A stretch of 64,000 nt of DNA from Eubacterium ventriosum (GCF_025150745.1 NZ_CP102282.1:1003501-1067500); one strand, 5' to 3'. Shown: positions 26,834 through 35,847, counted from the stretch's first letter. Numbers and translations: made by a program. Notes: a model not told the origin generated them from the sequence alone.

Positions 26834-28075
26834 ATGGAAAAGAAACGTAAAGATAGTAGAGGAAGAGTTCTTCGTAAAGGTGAAGCATTTCGTGAAAAGG
26901 AAGGTAGATATTCGTATGAATATAAAGATACCTTTGGAAATAGGAAGACAATTTACTCTGTAGATTTATTGAAATTACGTGAAAGAGAAAAACAAATAGA
27001 AAGAGACATAAGTGATGGACTCAACATGTATGTAGCTGGGAAGGCAACATTAAACTATTTGTTTGAAAGGTATATGGATACAAAATATAATTTACGAGAA
27101 AATACAAAAGTAAATTATAAATATATGTACGACAATTATGTTAGAAATACTATAGGAAAAAGACTGATAGCTGACATAAAATATTCAGACATCGTTTATT
27201 TTTACAAAAGTTTAATTACTGAAAAAGGTTTAGAACTTAATACAGTGGATACAATTCATACGGTAATACATCCGGTGTTTTCAATGGCGGTTAGGGATGA
27301 TGTTATTAGAAAAAATCCAGCTAGTGGAGTATTGGCTGATATTAAGAAAGAGAGTGGTAAAAATAAAGGAATAAGACACGCTTTGACAATAGAACAACAG
27401 AGAGTTTTTATGAAATATATGATTGAAGAGGAACAATTTAATCATTGGATTCCAATTTTTACTATTTTATTAGGAACGGGATGTAGGGTAGGTGAATTTA
27501 TAGGACTTAGATGGGAGGATGTTGATTTTAAACAAAAAGTAATTAGTATAAATCATAGTATAGCGTACGTGTGTTATGGTAAAGAAGATGGTAGGAAGAG
27601 CCATTATGCAATATCTTTGCCTAAAACAGAAGCGGGTATAAGATACATTCCAATGACAGACGAAGTATATGATGTATTCAAAGCAGAGTATTACAGACAA
27701 CAGGAAAATGGCTTTAGTCAGTTTTCAATAGAAGGAATGTCGGGATTTATATTTACAAATCGTTGTGGAAGAATTTATAATCAACAAACTTTAAATAAAG
27801 GACTAAAAAGAATATCCGAGAATTATAACCAGAAGGAATTAATAGATGCAAAGAAACAAAAACGTGAACCTATTATTCTACCACATTTTACATGTCATCA
27901 ATTAAGGCATACTTTTGCAACAAGATTATGTGAAAGTACAAGTAATTTAAAAGCAATTCAAGATATTATGGGACATGCAAATATTGAAACAACAATGGAC
28001 ATATATGCAGAAGCCACAGTAGGAACAAAACAAAAAGCAATTGAAAATTTATCAAACAATTTAAAACTTTTTTAG
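26834..28075 (+). CDS. int: Tyrosine integrase
   Basis: A 413-residue site-specific recombinase. It has an N-terminal arm-binding domain (about 1-65), a core-binding SAM-like domain (about 70-165) and a catalytic domain with Arg218, His355-x-x-Arg358, His381 and the nucleophile Tyr391. It should integrate and excise the ICE. The start is ATG 26834 with AAGGAG upstream; an earlier ATG at 26793 lacks a ribosome site. The element end lies about 160 bp downstream. Confidence 0.95.
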   Translation: MEKKRKDSRGRVLRKGEAFREKEGRYSYEYKDTFGNRKTIYSVDLLKLREREKQIERDISDGLNMYVAGKATLNYLFERYMDTKYNLRENTKVNYKYMYDNYVRNTIGKRLIADIKYSDIVYFYKSLITEKGLELNTVDTIHTVIHPVFSMAVRDDVIRKNPASGVLADIKKESGKNKGIRHALTIEQQRVFMKYMIEEEQFNHWIPIFTILLGTGCRVGEFIGLRWEDVDFKQKVISINHSIAYVCYGKEDGRKSHYAISLPKTEAGIRYIPMTDEVYDVFKAEYYRQQENGFSQFSIEGMSGFIFTNRCGRIYNQQTLNKGLKRISENYNQKELIDAKKQKREPIILPHFTCHQLRHTFATRLCESTSNLKAIQDIMGHANIETTMDIYAEATVGTKQKAIENLSNNLKLF

Positions 28076-28096
28076 AAAGAGAACCTTATTGTTAGG

Positions 28097-28131
28097 GACG
28101 TAAAAAGTGACAAAAGACGTGAAAAGGACGT
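28097..28131. repeat. Candidate integrase arm-binding repeats
   Basis: Three GACGT motifs, each followed by an A-rich tract (28097, 28116 and 28127), lie between the integrase stop codon and the element end, where arm-type sites are expected. The sequence shows the repeats; the function is inferred. Confidence 0.45.
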
Positions 28132-28174
28132 AATAATAATATTCCTTTATACATTATAATACACTATGATAAGT

Positions 28175-28202
28175 TTGACTGAATTAGGGAAATAACGATA
28201 AT
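28175..28202 (+). promoter_or_regulatory. Outward promoter at the ICE end
   Basis: TTGACT (28175-28180), a 16-bp spacer and GATAAT (28197-28202) point out of the element into the metG remnant. It could drive transcription of the orphan domain and the genes beyond. Confidence 0.45.
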
Positions 28203-28213
28203 ACCTTGTAGTA

Positions 28214-28246
28214 TGGGATAATAAGTATAGCATATGATTATTCCCA
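28214..28246. other. ICE attachment-site junction (putative attR core)
   Basis: The 33-bp imperfect palindrome has arms TGGGATAAT (28214-28222) and ATTATTCCCA (28237-28246) around a 14-bp centre. The right arm already reads as metG codons (L-F-P), while an in-frame TGA (28235-28237) lies just before. This fits a tyrosine-recombinase core site formed half by the ICE and half by the chromosome. Confidence 0.6.
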
Positions 28247-28726
28247 ACAATGAAGAGCTTAGATAGCCCTGTTAAGGAAAATAAGGAAGCTAAGAGTGAT
28301 GAAGCAGAAAATTGCAACCAGAATGCGACTGTTGAAGAAAAGATTGATTTTTCAAATGTAAAGATTGAACCTTTATTTGAAGAAGAAGTTGATTTTGAAA
28401 CATTTAGCAAGTCAGACTTTAGAGCAGTTAAGGTTAAAGAGTGTGTTGCAGTACCAAAGAGTAAAAAACTTTTACAGTTTACACTTGATGATGGCACAGG
28501 CGTAGATAGAACAATCCTTTCTGGTATTCATGCATATTATGAACCGGAAGAATTAGTTGGAAAGACATTGATTGCAATCACAAATCTTCCACCAAGAAAA
28601 ATGATGGGAATAGAATCATGTGGTATGTTACTTTCAGCAGTAAATAACCTTAAGGATTCAGAAGATGAGGAACTTCATCTTGTTATGGTTGATAACCATA
28701 TTCCAGCAGGAGCAAAGCTCTACTAA
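28238..28726 (+). pseudogene. metG: Orphan C-terminal tRNA-binding domain of methionyl-tRNA synthetase
   Basis: The frame from 28238 reads L-F-P-T, then a Lys/Glu/Asn-rich linker and the MetRS C-terminal OB-fold tRNA-binding domain (about 100 residues: FSKSDFRAVKVKECVAVPKSKKLL, GMLLSAV, and an end AGAKLY). Full MetRS is ~640-680 residues, so the catalytic and anticodon-binding parts are missing and should lie beyond the left end of the ICE. A product could start at ATG 28250, but no ribosome site is visible. Confidence 0.8.
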
Positions 28727-29188
28727 GATGAGAAAACTGAGCCTTGCGGCGGTGTGCGCTTGCAAACACCGACATAAGGCGAAAAACACACGGAGACGTC
28801 AGTCGACGTGATGTAAAGATGGACCGTTTCACCGAATAGACGGGACGTACTTCATTTGATAAAAAACTAAAAAAACAGCGATTTACATCAAACTTACATC
28901 AATTGATGCAGAAATCGGTGCAAGCAAGAAAAAATCGCATAATTTGGAACATCAGCAGGAAAACAAGCACGAGCAAAGCGAGTATTTGTTTTCACCTGAT
29001 GTGACAACGACAAAATCAAGGAGTGCGAAGCACGGCAACGGCAAAGCCGTTGGATTTTGGAGTGATAAATGAGTGGGCAATTCTAATCGGAGTTGCCCAT
29101 TTTTAAAACAAACAGAAATACAAATCGGGATTTGAGAAGGTAAGTGAAAGGGATACCACAATACAAGATACAATGGAGGAATATGATA
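28727..29188. other. Gene-free, GC-richer segment, possibly remnant of another element
   Basis: No ORF is supported. The stretch holds several hairpins: GTGC/GCAC and CAACGGC/GCCGTTG at about 29020-29052, with CAAAATC and GATTTTG around them. A terminator follows at 29074-29104. Its composition differs from the AT-rich neighbours and resembles the MATE gene that follows, suggesting they arrived together. Confidence 0.4.
29074..29104 (+). terminator. Intrinsic terminator
   Basis: Stem TGGGCAA with TTGCCCA, a 12-nt loop and five T, located before the MATE gene. Confidence 0.75.
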
Positions 29189-30532
29189 ATGTCGAAAGAT
29201 GAGTATTTGATAACCGATACGCCCCTCAAAGCGTTGACGGTTTTTGCAATGCCAATGATTCTTGGAAGTTTTTTTCAGCAAATATACAATATGGCCGACT
29301 CTATTATTGTCGGCCAGTTTGTTGGTTCTTCCGCACTTGCAGCTGTGGGTGCATGTGCAGCATTGACCAATGTGTTCATTTGTGTGGCACTGGGAGCCGG
29401 TGTCGGAGCCGGTGTGCTTGTGAGCCGTTATTTCGGAGCCAGGGAGTATGGCAAAATGAAAACAATAGTATCAACCTCCTTGATTAGCTTTTTGCTTCTA
29501 AGTATAGTCCTTGGTGTTTTTGGCTTTTTCTTCGCCAGCTCGATGATGAGTGGACTGCAAACCCCTGCCGACATACTGGATGATGCAGTACTGTATCTGC
29601 GGGTCTATTTTGTGGGCTTTCCGTTTCTGTTTATGTATAACATTCTTTCTACCATGTTTACCTCAATCGGCGAATCCAAAATTCCGTTAGGACTGCTGAT
29701 TTTTTCGTCTATCCTGAATATTTTAATGGATTTTTGGATGGTAGCCGGGCTAGGCCTCGGTGTGTTCGGTGCGGCTATTGCAACTCTGATTGCACAGGGA
29801 ATTTCCGCAGTGTTTTCGTTTTTGATTTTCTTTGCACGGATGCAGCAATATAAAAGCCCCTTTAACAGGTTTGAACGGCAGGAGCTGCATTCCATGCTTC
29901 GCATTGCGGTGCCGTCGGTTTTACAGCAGTCCACAGTGTCCATCGGTATGATGATTGTGCAGGCAGTGGTAAATCCTTTCGGTACACAGGCACTGGCTGG
30001 GTATACAGCAACGATGAGGGTGGAAAATATTTTTTCATTGATCTTTGTATCCATCGGCAATGCGGTTTCGCCGTATGTTTCCCAGAATCTTGGCGCAAAG
30101 AAAATTGATCGTATCAAAAAAGGCTACCATGCTGCGCTGGTGCTAGATCTGTGCTTTGCGGCCATTGCGTTTGTGACCATTGAAGCGCTGCATACGCAGA
30201 TCTCCTCACTGTTCTTAGGAAAAGACGGAACGGCGTTTGCTTATCAGGTGTCTGGTGATTATATGAGATGGATTGGTTACTTTTTCATCTTCATGGGTAT
30301 CAAGATGGCAACCGATGGAGTTCTTCGCGGTCTCGGAATTATGCGTCCGTTCCTCGTTGCAAACATAGTGAATCTTGCGATTCGTCTGTCCGTTGCCCTA
30401 ATCTGTGCACCACGTTTCGGCATTGTCTTTGTCTGGCTTGCGGTACCAGTTGGCTGGCTTGCAAACTTTTTAATCTCCTACATGGCTCTTAGGAGATTAT
30501 GGTCGACTGATAAAATGGCATCCATTAGTTAG
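29189..30532 (+). CDS. MATE family efflux transporter
   Basis: A 447-residue multidrug/toxin extrusion protein with about 12 membrane segments in two similar halves. The start motif PLKALTVFAMPMILGSFFQQIYNMADSIIVG is diagnostic. GGAGGA lies 8 nt before ATG 29189. The gene is distinctly richer in GC than its surroundings, a sign of horizontal transfer. Substrate unknown; Na+- or H+-driven export of cationic compounds is usual. Confidence 0.93.
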   Translation: MSKDEYLITDTPLKALTVFAMPMILGSFFQQIYNMADSIIVGQFVGSSALAAVGACAALTNVFICVALGAGVGAGVLVSRYFGAREYGKMKTIVSTSLISFLLLSIVLGVFGFFFASSMMSGLQTPADILDDAVLYLRVYFVGFPFLFMYNILSTMFTSIGESKIPLGLLIFSSILNILMDFWMVAGLGLGVFGAAIATLIAQGISAVFSFLIFFARMQQYKSPFNRFERQELHSMLRIAVPSVLQQSTVSIGMMIVQAVVNPFGTQALAGYTATMRVENIFSLIFVSIGNAVSPYVSQNLGAKKIDRIKKGYHAALVLDLCFAAIAFVTIEALHTQISSLFLGKDGTAFAYQVSGDYMRWIGYFFIFMGIKMATDGVLRGLGIMRPFLVANIVNLAIRLSVALICAPRFGIVFVWLAVPVGWLANFLISYMALRRLWSTDKMASIS

Positions 30533-30550
30533 CTTCCTGTTTGCCAACTT

Positions 30551-30592
30551 GCCCTTTGAGAGAGGAGAAATCCCTTTCTCAAAGGGCTTTTT
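30551..30592 (+). terminator. Terminator after the MATE gene
   Basis: A 13-bp perfect stem (GCCCTTTGAGAGA with its complement ending AAAGGGC) and a T-run, 19 nt after the stop codon. Confidence 0.9.
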
Positions 30593-30667
30593 CTATTTAT
30601 ACGGATACTCGCAAACTACAAGATAAAGCCAAAACTTCATATAATCTAAGCACAAGGAGGTTGAGGT

Positions 30668-31132
30668 TTGGCTATGAATAACAGTTTAGCAGAAGTACAC
30701 CCGGAGCTTGCTTCGGAGTGGTCGGAAAAGAACTTGCCTTTGAAACCTGATGAAGTAAATGCAAAGTCGAGGAAAAACGTCTGGTGGAAGTGCAGGCACG
30801 GTCATTCGTGGAGTATGAAGATAAATGAAAGAACGATATTGAAGAAAGGCTGTCGAATTTGTGAGCAGGAGTATTTGTCATTGTTTCCTGCTTTGGCTGT
30901 CAGCTATTATTCTAATAAGAAAGGCTTGAAAGCAGAACTTGGACGAATGGCCACAGAAAGTGGTTTTGTGAGGTATACTTTTGAAAAGGTGATTCGATTG
31001 AAGGAAATATTTGCAGCTAAAGGCAATGCTCTTATTACAAGAGCTGTAGCCAGGGATTTGTATGATTGGTGCAATATGGTGTCTGAGGGTCTCTTTGAAG
31101 AACAGCGTGATTTGTTTAGAAAATGCCGGTAG
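30668..31132 (+). CDS. Zinc-ribbon (treble-clef) domain protein
   Basis: A 154-residue protein. The N-terminus (about 5-75) is a treble-clef zinc finger of the type often repeated in large endonuclease-like proteins: HPELASEWSEKN, then VWWKCRHGHSW and GCRICE. The rest is helical and unknown. AAGGAGG precedes TTG 30668; ATG 30674 is the alternative. Only one finger is present, so it may be a cut-down member. Confidence 0.7.
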   Translation: MAMNNSLAEVHPELASEWSEKNLPLKPDEVNAKSRKNVWWKCRHGHSWSMKINERTILKKGCRICEQEYLSLFPALAVSYYSNKKGLKAELGRMATESGFVRYTFEKVIRLKEIFAAKGNALITRAVARDLYDWCNMVSEGLFEEQRDLFRKCR

Positions 31133-31215
31133 ATGCTTATTTATAGCAAGAAGATTAAATAAAATAAAAAAGTCGCAAAATTCCAAATAATTGGAAGTTG
31201 AGAGGAGGGTGCGGA

Positions 31216-31530
31216 CATTCGCACGATCACATTTGATAAGGAATTTGATGTTGTGCTGAATATGGCGGATGGAGCAATAGGATATCTTGAAGACGATGGG
31301 GAAAATCATAAGATTTTTTCTGTCATTGCGAAAGCATTAAAAAATGGTGGAAAGCACTTTATAAGCCTGAAATGAAAGAAGGAAATCCTATAAGGTTATA
31401 TAGTTTGGATGAAATCACGGAGATATTCTGTAAATTAGGACTTCATATTTGTAACAGCTTTGCTGATTTCAGTGGAAAGCCGAGTTCTGATAATGATATT
31501 CAATTGATGGTTTATTCCATACGGGAATAA
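31216..31530 (+). pseudogene. Decayed class I SAM-dependent methyltransferase
   Basis: The first part reads DIRTITFDKEFDVVLNMADG and on to LKNGGKHF, a methyltransferase core. The second part, in another frame, reads EGNPIRLYSLDEITEIF and SSDNDIQLMVYSIRE, the usual C-terminus. The N-terminal SAM-binding motif I and the middle region are missing, so there is a truncation, an internal deletion and a frameshift. It cannot encode a working enzyme. Confidence 0.75.
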
Positions 31531-31608
31531 ATCTTCATCAAATCTTTATTTTTTTCTGTTAGGTTATATTTCAGTAAGAAATGAAATATAGAAGGAAGGA
31601 TAGTAAAG

Positions 31609-32322
31609 ATGGAAATGATGTTACAGACACAAAATCTATGTAAATATTTTAGAAAACAGAAAGCGGTAAATAATGTTTCACTTAATATCGAAAAGGGACA
31701 GATTTATGGACTGCTTGGACCGAATGGCGCTGGTAAATCTACCACATTGAAAATGCTGACCGGTATGATGAAACCAACTGCAGGAAAGATTTACTTTGAT
31801 GGAAAACTTTTGGATAGGAAAGATTTATCAAAAATAGGAGCGTTAATTGAAAATCCGCCTATTTATGAAAATCTTTCCGCCAGAGAGAATTTGAAGGTAA
31901 GACAATTATTGCTTGGTACAGATGAAAACAGAATTGATGAGGTCTTGCAGATTGTATCACTTACAAACACCGGAAAGAAGAAAGCAGGACAGTTTTCTTT
32001 GGGGATGAAGCAAAGACTAGGTATTGCAATGGCATTGCTTGGAGAACCGGAACTTTTGATATTGGATGAACCTACGAATGGATTAGATCCAATAGGCATC
32101 GAGGAATTACGAGAGCTGATCCTGTCTTTTCCGGAACAGGGAATCACTGTAATTCTCTCCAGTCATATTCTCTCAGAGGTACAGTTACTTGCAGATAAAG
32201 TCGGGATTATTTCAGGTGGAATCTTAGGATACGAAGGAGCATTAAAGCAGGGAGATAATCTTGAAGATTTGTTTATGAATGTGGTAAGAAAAAACCAGAA
32301 AGCAGGTGAAATCCATGGTTAA
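31609..32322 (+). CDS. Lantibiotic-immunity ABC transporter ATPase (LanF-like)
   Basis: A 237-residue ABC ATPase with Walker A GPNGAGKS (about 38-45), signature FSLGMKQR and Walker B LLILDEP. It resembles the LanF/BcrA/CprA subgroup, which pumps cationic peptides away from the membrane. GGAAGGA precedes ATG 31609. Its stop overlaps the next gene. First gene of an immunity plus two-component operon. Confidence 0.9.
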   Translation: MEMMLQTQNLCKYFRKQKAVNNVSLNIEKGQIYGLLGPNGAGKSTTLKMLTGMMKPTAGKIYFDGKLLDRKDLSKIGALIENPPIYENLSARENLKVRQLLLGTDENRIDEVLQIVSLTNTGKKKAGQFSLGMKQRLGIAMALLGEPELLILDEPTNGLDPIGIEELRELILSFPEQGITVILSSHILSEVQLLADKVGIISGGILGYEGALKQGDNLEDLFMNVVRKNQKAGEIHG

Positions 32323-33046
32323 TATTATAAAAGCAGAACATCAAAAAGCCAAAAGAACCATGCGAAAAAAGTTTATCTGGGGATTTCCTCTTCTTACATT
32401 TGTCATGGCATTTATATTTACTCTTGGGATGACAAATGCTTATGCAGAAAGTGTTTGGAACTGGTGGTATACACTTTTGTTGCCGGGGATGATTGCTCTA
32501 TTTTGTTATCTTTCTGTGGCGCAGGAGAAAAAGATAAAATACTATCATTTAATGACTATTCCCACAGACAGAAGAAAATTGTTGCTGGGGAAAATTATTT
32601 ATATTGGGTACATGATTTTGTTTTCTAATGTGATTGTGTTTGCAGGAGCAACGCTTGGAGGCTTTCTTCTAACGACACATGTTCCAGTTGGAGGAGCGTT
32701 GATTGCAGTATTGTTTCTGACGGTTTCTGAGTTATGGGAGATTCCGGTAGCTTTATTTTTAAGTGAACGATTTGGAATGATTGTAAACCTGTTCGTCTGC
32801 CTATTTATTACCGTCAGCGGTGTGGTAATATCACAAACCAGAATCTGGTATGTACTTGTTTCTGCAATCCCTATGCGAATGATGTGCCCGTTGCTTCATG
32901 TTTTACCAAATGGACTTGCCACAGAAGCAGGGAATCCTCTTTTGGATACGGGAGTCATTGTTCCGGGAATGTGTCTCTCAATCATCTGGTTTGTTTTTGT
33001 GACGGTTCTGTTTTTGAAATGGTTTGAGAGAAGAGAGGTGAAATAA
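32315..33046 (+). CDS. Lantibiotic-immunity permease, MutE/EpiE type
   Basis: A 243-residue membrane protein with about six hydrophobic segments, beginning MVNIIKAEHQKAKRTMRKKF, as in LanE permeases. It overlaps the ATPase gene by 8 nt. ATG 32315 is preferred over the in-frame GTG 32306. Pairs with the ATPase and the LanG-like permease. Confidence 0.88.
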   Translation: MVNIIKAEHQKAKRTMRKKFIWGFPLLTFVMAFIFTLGMTNAYAESVWNWWYTLLLPGMIALFCYLSVAQEKKIKYYHLMTIPTDRRKLLLGKIIYIGYMILFSNVIVFAGATLGGFLLTTHVPVGGALIAVLFLTVSELWEIPVALFLSERFGMIVNLFVCLFITVSGVVISQTRIWYVLVSAIPMRMMCPLLHVLPNGLATEAGNPLLDTGVIVPGMCLSIIWFVFVTVLFLKWFERREVK

Positions 33047-33047
33047 G

Positions 33048-33788
33048 ATGATTGGAAGATCTCTCAATGCAGACTTGCGAAAGATGAAAGGAACATCTGT
33101 GATTCTGGCACACTTACTGATTCCGATTATAACCAGCGTTATTTTTTTAATATATTACTTTTTTTCACCATGGAATGAAAATATGAAAGTGATTGCATTT
33201 TATCAGGCAATAGGAGCAGGACTTCCGGTACTTATTGGAATTTTTACAGCAAGTGTGATGGAACAGGAACAAAATGCAGGTGATTTTCAAAATCTGTTGT
33301 CTTTACCGGATAAACCTGCAGCATTTTTATCGAAACTGTTGCTGCTACTGGTTTTGTGTCTGTGCTCTATCCTATTGACAGCAATCATATTCGGAATTGG
33401 ATTTGGAAGAATCGCATCAAGCGATATCGAAATCATGAAAGGATGTATATTTGCAGCATTGCTGCTGTGGGGAAGCAGTGTTCCACTTTATCTGTGGCAG
33501 CTGATTCTGGCTTTTCAGTTTGGAAAAGGGGTATCCATTGGAGCAGGGATTATATCAGGACTAATTAGTGCATTGATGCTTACCGGACTTGGAGATTATG
33601 TGTGGAAATATGTATTTGTCTGCTGGACGGGTAGAGTACCATATACTTATCTGCAATCTGTATTGGGAGAAACTAGTGTAGGTGAATGGTTGTCATTCAT
33701 ACCAGGTTGCTTAACATTTACAGGGATTAGTATGGTATACTATTTTTGGTGGGTAAACCACTGGGAAGGAAACAGAATATCGGAATAG
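33048..33788 (+). CDS. Lantibiotic-immunity permease, MutG type
   Basis: A 246-residue membrane protein with about six hydrophobic segments (start NADLRKMKGTSVILAHLLIP, and EQEQNAGDFQNLL) fitting the MutG/LanG permease. It follows the LanE-like gene by one nt. No lanthipeptide precursor or modification gene lies nearby, so the operon is for resistance rather than production. Confidence 0.88.
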   Translation: MIGRSLNADLRKMKGTSVILAHLLIPIITSVIFLIYYFFSPWNENMKVIAFYQAIGAGLPVLIGIFTASVMEQEQNAGDFQNLLSLPDKPAAFLSKLLLLLVLCLCSILLTAIIFGIGFGRIASSDIEIMKGCIFAALLLWGSSVPLYLWQLILAFQFGKGVSIGAGIISGLISALMLTGLGDYVWKYVFVCWTGRVPYTYLQSVLGETSVGEWLSFIPGCLTFTGISMVYYFWWVNHWEGNRISE

Positions 33789-33802
33789 AATCGAGGGAAA
33801 CT

Positions 33803-34465
33803 ATGGCAAAAATACTGGCAGTTGATGATGAACCGGCAATTTTGGAAATGATAGAAAGCATTTTGAATAAGGATGGACATCTGGTTACCAAAGTAAGTAA
33901 TCCACTAAAAATTAATATGGAAGAATTACATCGTTATGACCTGATTTTACTGGACATTATGATGCCTGGAATTGATGGCTTCGAATTATGCAAAAGAATT
34001 AGGATACTTGTGGATTGTCCGATTTTGTTTCTTACGGCAAAAACGGAGGAAAACAGTCTGGTAAACGGACTTTCTTTAGGAGCAGATGATTATATTTCAA
34101 AGCCATTTGGAGTGATGGAACTTCGGGCAAGGATCAATGCACATCTTAGAAGAGAGCACAGGGAACATTCTGTCCGGATGGTTTTGGGGAGGGTCTGTAT
34201 TCAAATATCTCAAAAGAAACTATTGGTTGATGATAAGGAACTTCCTCTTACGAAAGCGGAGTACGAAATCTGTGAATTTCTGGCTAAAAACAGAGGACAG
34301 GTTTTCTCGAAGGAACAGATATTGGAAGCGGTCTTTGGCTTTGACAATGAGAGTAATGACAGTACTATAATCACGCATATCAAAAATATAAGAGCAAAAT
34401 TTGCGGATTATGATTATACACCGATAAAAACAGTCTGGGGGATTGGATATAAATGGGAAGAGTAA
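33803..34465 (+). CDS. OmpR-family response regulator
   Basis: A 220-residue regulator. The receiver domain has Asp8-Asp9, the phospho-acceptor Asp51 (LLDIMMPG) and the ISKPF lysine. The C-terminus is a winged helix ending in TVWGIGYKWEE. It resembles the CprR/NsrR/SpaR regulators that switch on peptide-immunity transporters. ATG 33803 follows GAGGG. It overlaps the kinase gene by 13 nt. Confidence 0.92.
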   Translation: MAKILAVDDEPAILEMIESILNKDGHLVTKVSNPLKINMEELHRYDLILLDIMMPGIDGFELCKRIRILVDCPILFLTAKTEENSLVNGLSLGADDYISKPFGVMELRARINAHLRREHREHSVRMVLGRVCIQISQKKLLVDDKELPLTKAEYEICEFLAKNRGQVFSKEQILEAVFGFDNESNDSTIITHIKNIRAKFADYDYTPIKTVWGIGYKWEE

Positions 34466-35829
34466 AGAGAAGCAATGCACTCAGCAGGATTTTTATGAGA
34501 TATGTACTGGTCATGCTTGGATCATTAGTAGGTTTGGTGATTGTTGCTTATCTGCTGCTGTACCTTTTGATTAGTGTGGGCTGTATTTATCCGGCAAATT
34601 ATGCGGAGCAAAAGATTAATGAAGCATATGATACGATTCTACGTGCAGATAAAGTAACTGCTGAGATGATTCCCGCACTTTGTGATTATGTAATCTTTTC
34701 AGAGAATGGAGAGAAAATAGGTGGAGATCTGTCAGAACAATACGAACAGATAGCATGGAATGTTGCAAAGTACGGAAACGCATCCGGGAAATATTTTTAT
34801 AAAGTAATTGTAAGGGAAAATGAATATGTTGTATTGCAATATCGCCTGACACCTCAATATCATTCAGCTTTTTTGAGGGAGCATTTTATAGGACCACAGA
34901 ATGTGATGATTATTATGTCTGTGATTGGAGCGGTAGCGATTATCATCATTCCGTCCATACGTTTTGGAAAAAGAATCAAAAAGCAGATGCAGCCTGTATT
35001 AGACGCAATCGGACAAATAAAGGATCAAAATCTGGAATATGAGACATCCTGTTCCGGTATCAAAGAGTTTGATGACTGTTTATCGGCAATCGATGATATG
35101 CGAGATGCATTGCGAGAATCTTTAGAAAAGCAGTGGAAAACAGAGCAGGAAAAGAAACAACAGATGTCTGCTTTGGCGCATGATATTAAAACACCTCTTA
35201 CGATTGTACGGGGAAATGCAGAACTACTTTCAGAGACTGAACTGACCACAGAACAGAAGAATAATATCACTTATGTTTTGAACGGCACAACACAGATACA
35301 AAGTTATGTAAAACAGTTGATAGATGTCACAAAATCATGGAATTGCAGTGATGTTACCTATACAACGGTGAGGTTAGAAGATTTTTTCGCAGATATAAAG
35401 GAACAGGCACTCGGACTGGTAGAAATCTATCACCAGAAGATAGATTGGAAGGCGGAACAAAGTGATAAAAAGGTAACGGTTGCTTATGATCCAATGTTCC
35501 GAGCCGTAATGAATGTGATTCAGAATGCAGTGGAGCATACAAAAGAAAATGGAATCATTTATATTGACGCAAAGGAGCAGGATGACCGGCTGACATTCAT
35601 TGTGGAGGATAGCGGATCAGGATTTACAAAAGAAGCATTATTGCATGGCACAGAGCAGTTTTTTATGGATGATACAAGTAGAAATGGCGAAGCCCATTAT
35701 GGGATGGGACTATTTTTTGCAAAAACTGTGGCTGAAAAATATGGTGGAGGTATTAAACTTTCAAATTCTGAAAATACAGGTGGGGCGAGGGTAGAAATAT
35801 TTTTCCTGAGTAGTCAGGAAACGAGCTAA
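34453..35829 (+). CDS. Sensor histidine kinase of the peptide-immunity operon
   Basis: A 458-residue kinase with two membrane segments (about 17-42 and 150-168) around a ~105-residue external sensor. It has the H-box with His243 (SALAHDIKTPLT), N-box (NVIQNAVEH) and G-boxes (VEDSGSGF, GMGLFFAK). Together with the regulator and LanFEG-like transporter it matches the layout of peptide-sensing cpr/nsr/spa systems. Confidence 0.92.
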   Translation: MGRVKRSNALSRIFMRYVLVMLGSLVGLVIVAYLLLYLLISVGCIYPANYAEQKINEAYDTILRADKVTAEMIPALCDYVIFSENGEKIGGDLSEQYEQIAWNVAKYGNASGKYFYKVIVRENEYVVLQYRLTPQYHSAFLREHFIGPQNVMIIMSVIGAVAIIIIPSIRFGKRIKKQMQPVLDAIGQIKDQNLEYETSCSGIKEFDDCLSAIDDMRDALRESLEKQWKTEQEKKQQMSALAHDIKTPLTIVRGNAELLSETELTTEQKNNITYVLNGTTQIQSYVKQLIDVTKSWNCSDVTYTTVRLEDFFADIKEQALGLVEIYHQKIDWKAEQSDKKVTVAYDPMFRAVMNVIQNAVEHTKENGIIYIDAKEQDDRLTFIVEDSGSGFTKEALLHGTEQFFMDDTSRNGEAHYGMGLFFAKTVAEKYGGGIKLSNSENTGGARVEIFFLSSQETS

Positions 35830-35847
35830 ATAGATCGCAATTAAGCT

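Noticed and set aside
26834-28075. Assignment of the ICE as Tn916 itself
   Set aside because: The integrase is of the general Tn916-like tyrosine class, but the transfer genes (PcfB/PcfC, PrgI, Maff2, MOBP relaxase) fit the Tn1549/pCF10 type rather than Tn916.
1-28237. Prophage
   Set aside because: There are no capsid, tail, terminase or lysis genes; the modules are conjugative.
28250-28726. Independent CsaA-like tRNA-binding protein gene
   Set aside because: The frame extends upstream into L-F-P, has the long MetRS-type linker, and lacks a ribosome site; a metG fragment fits better.
29605-30117. Minus-strand 170-codon frame
   Set aside because: Antisense shadow of the MATE gene.
31609-33788. 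Lanthipeptide biosynthesis cluster
   Set aside because: Only immunity-type transporter genes are present; there is no LanB/C/M, protease or precursor.
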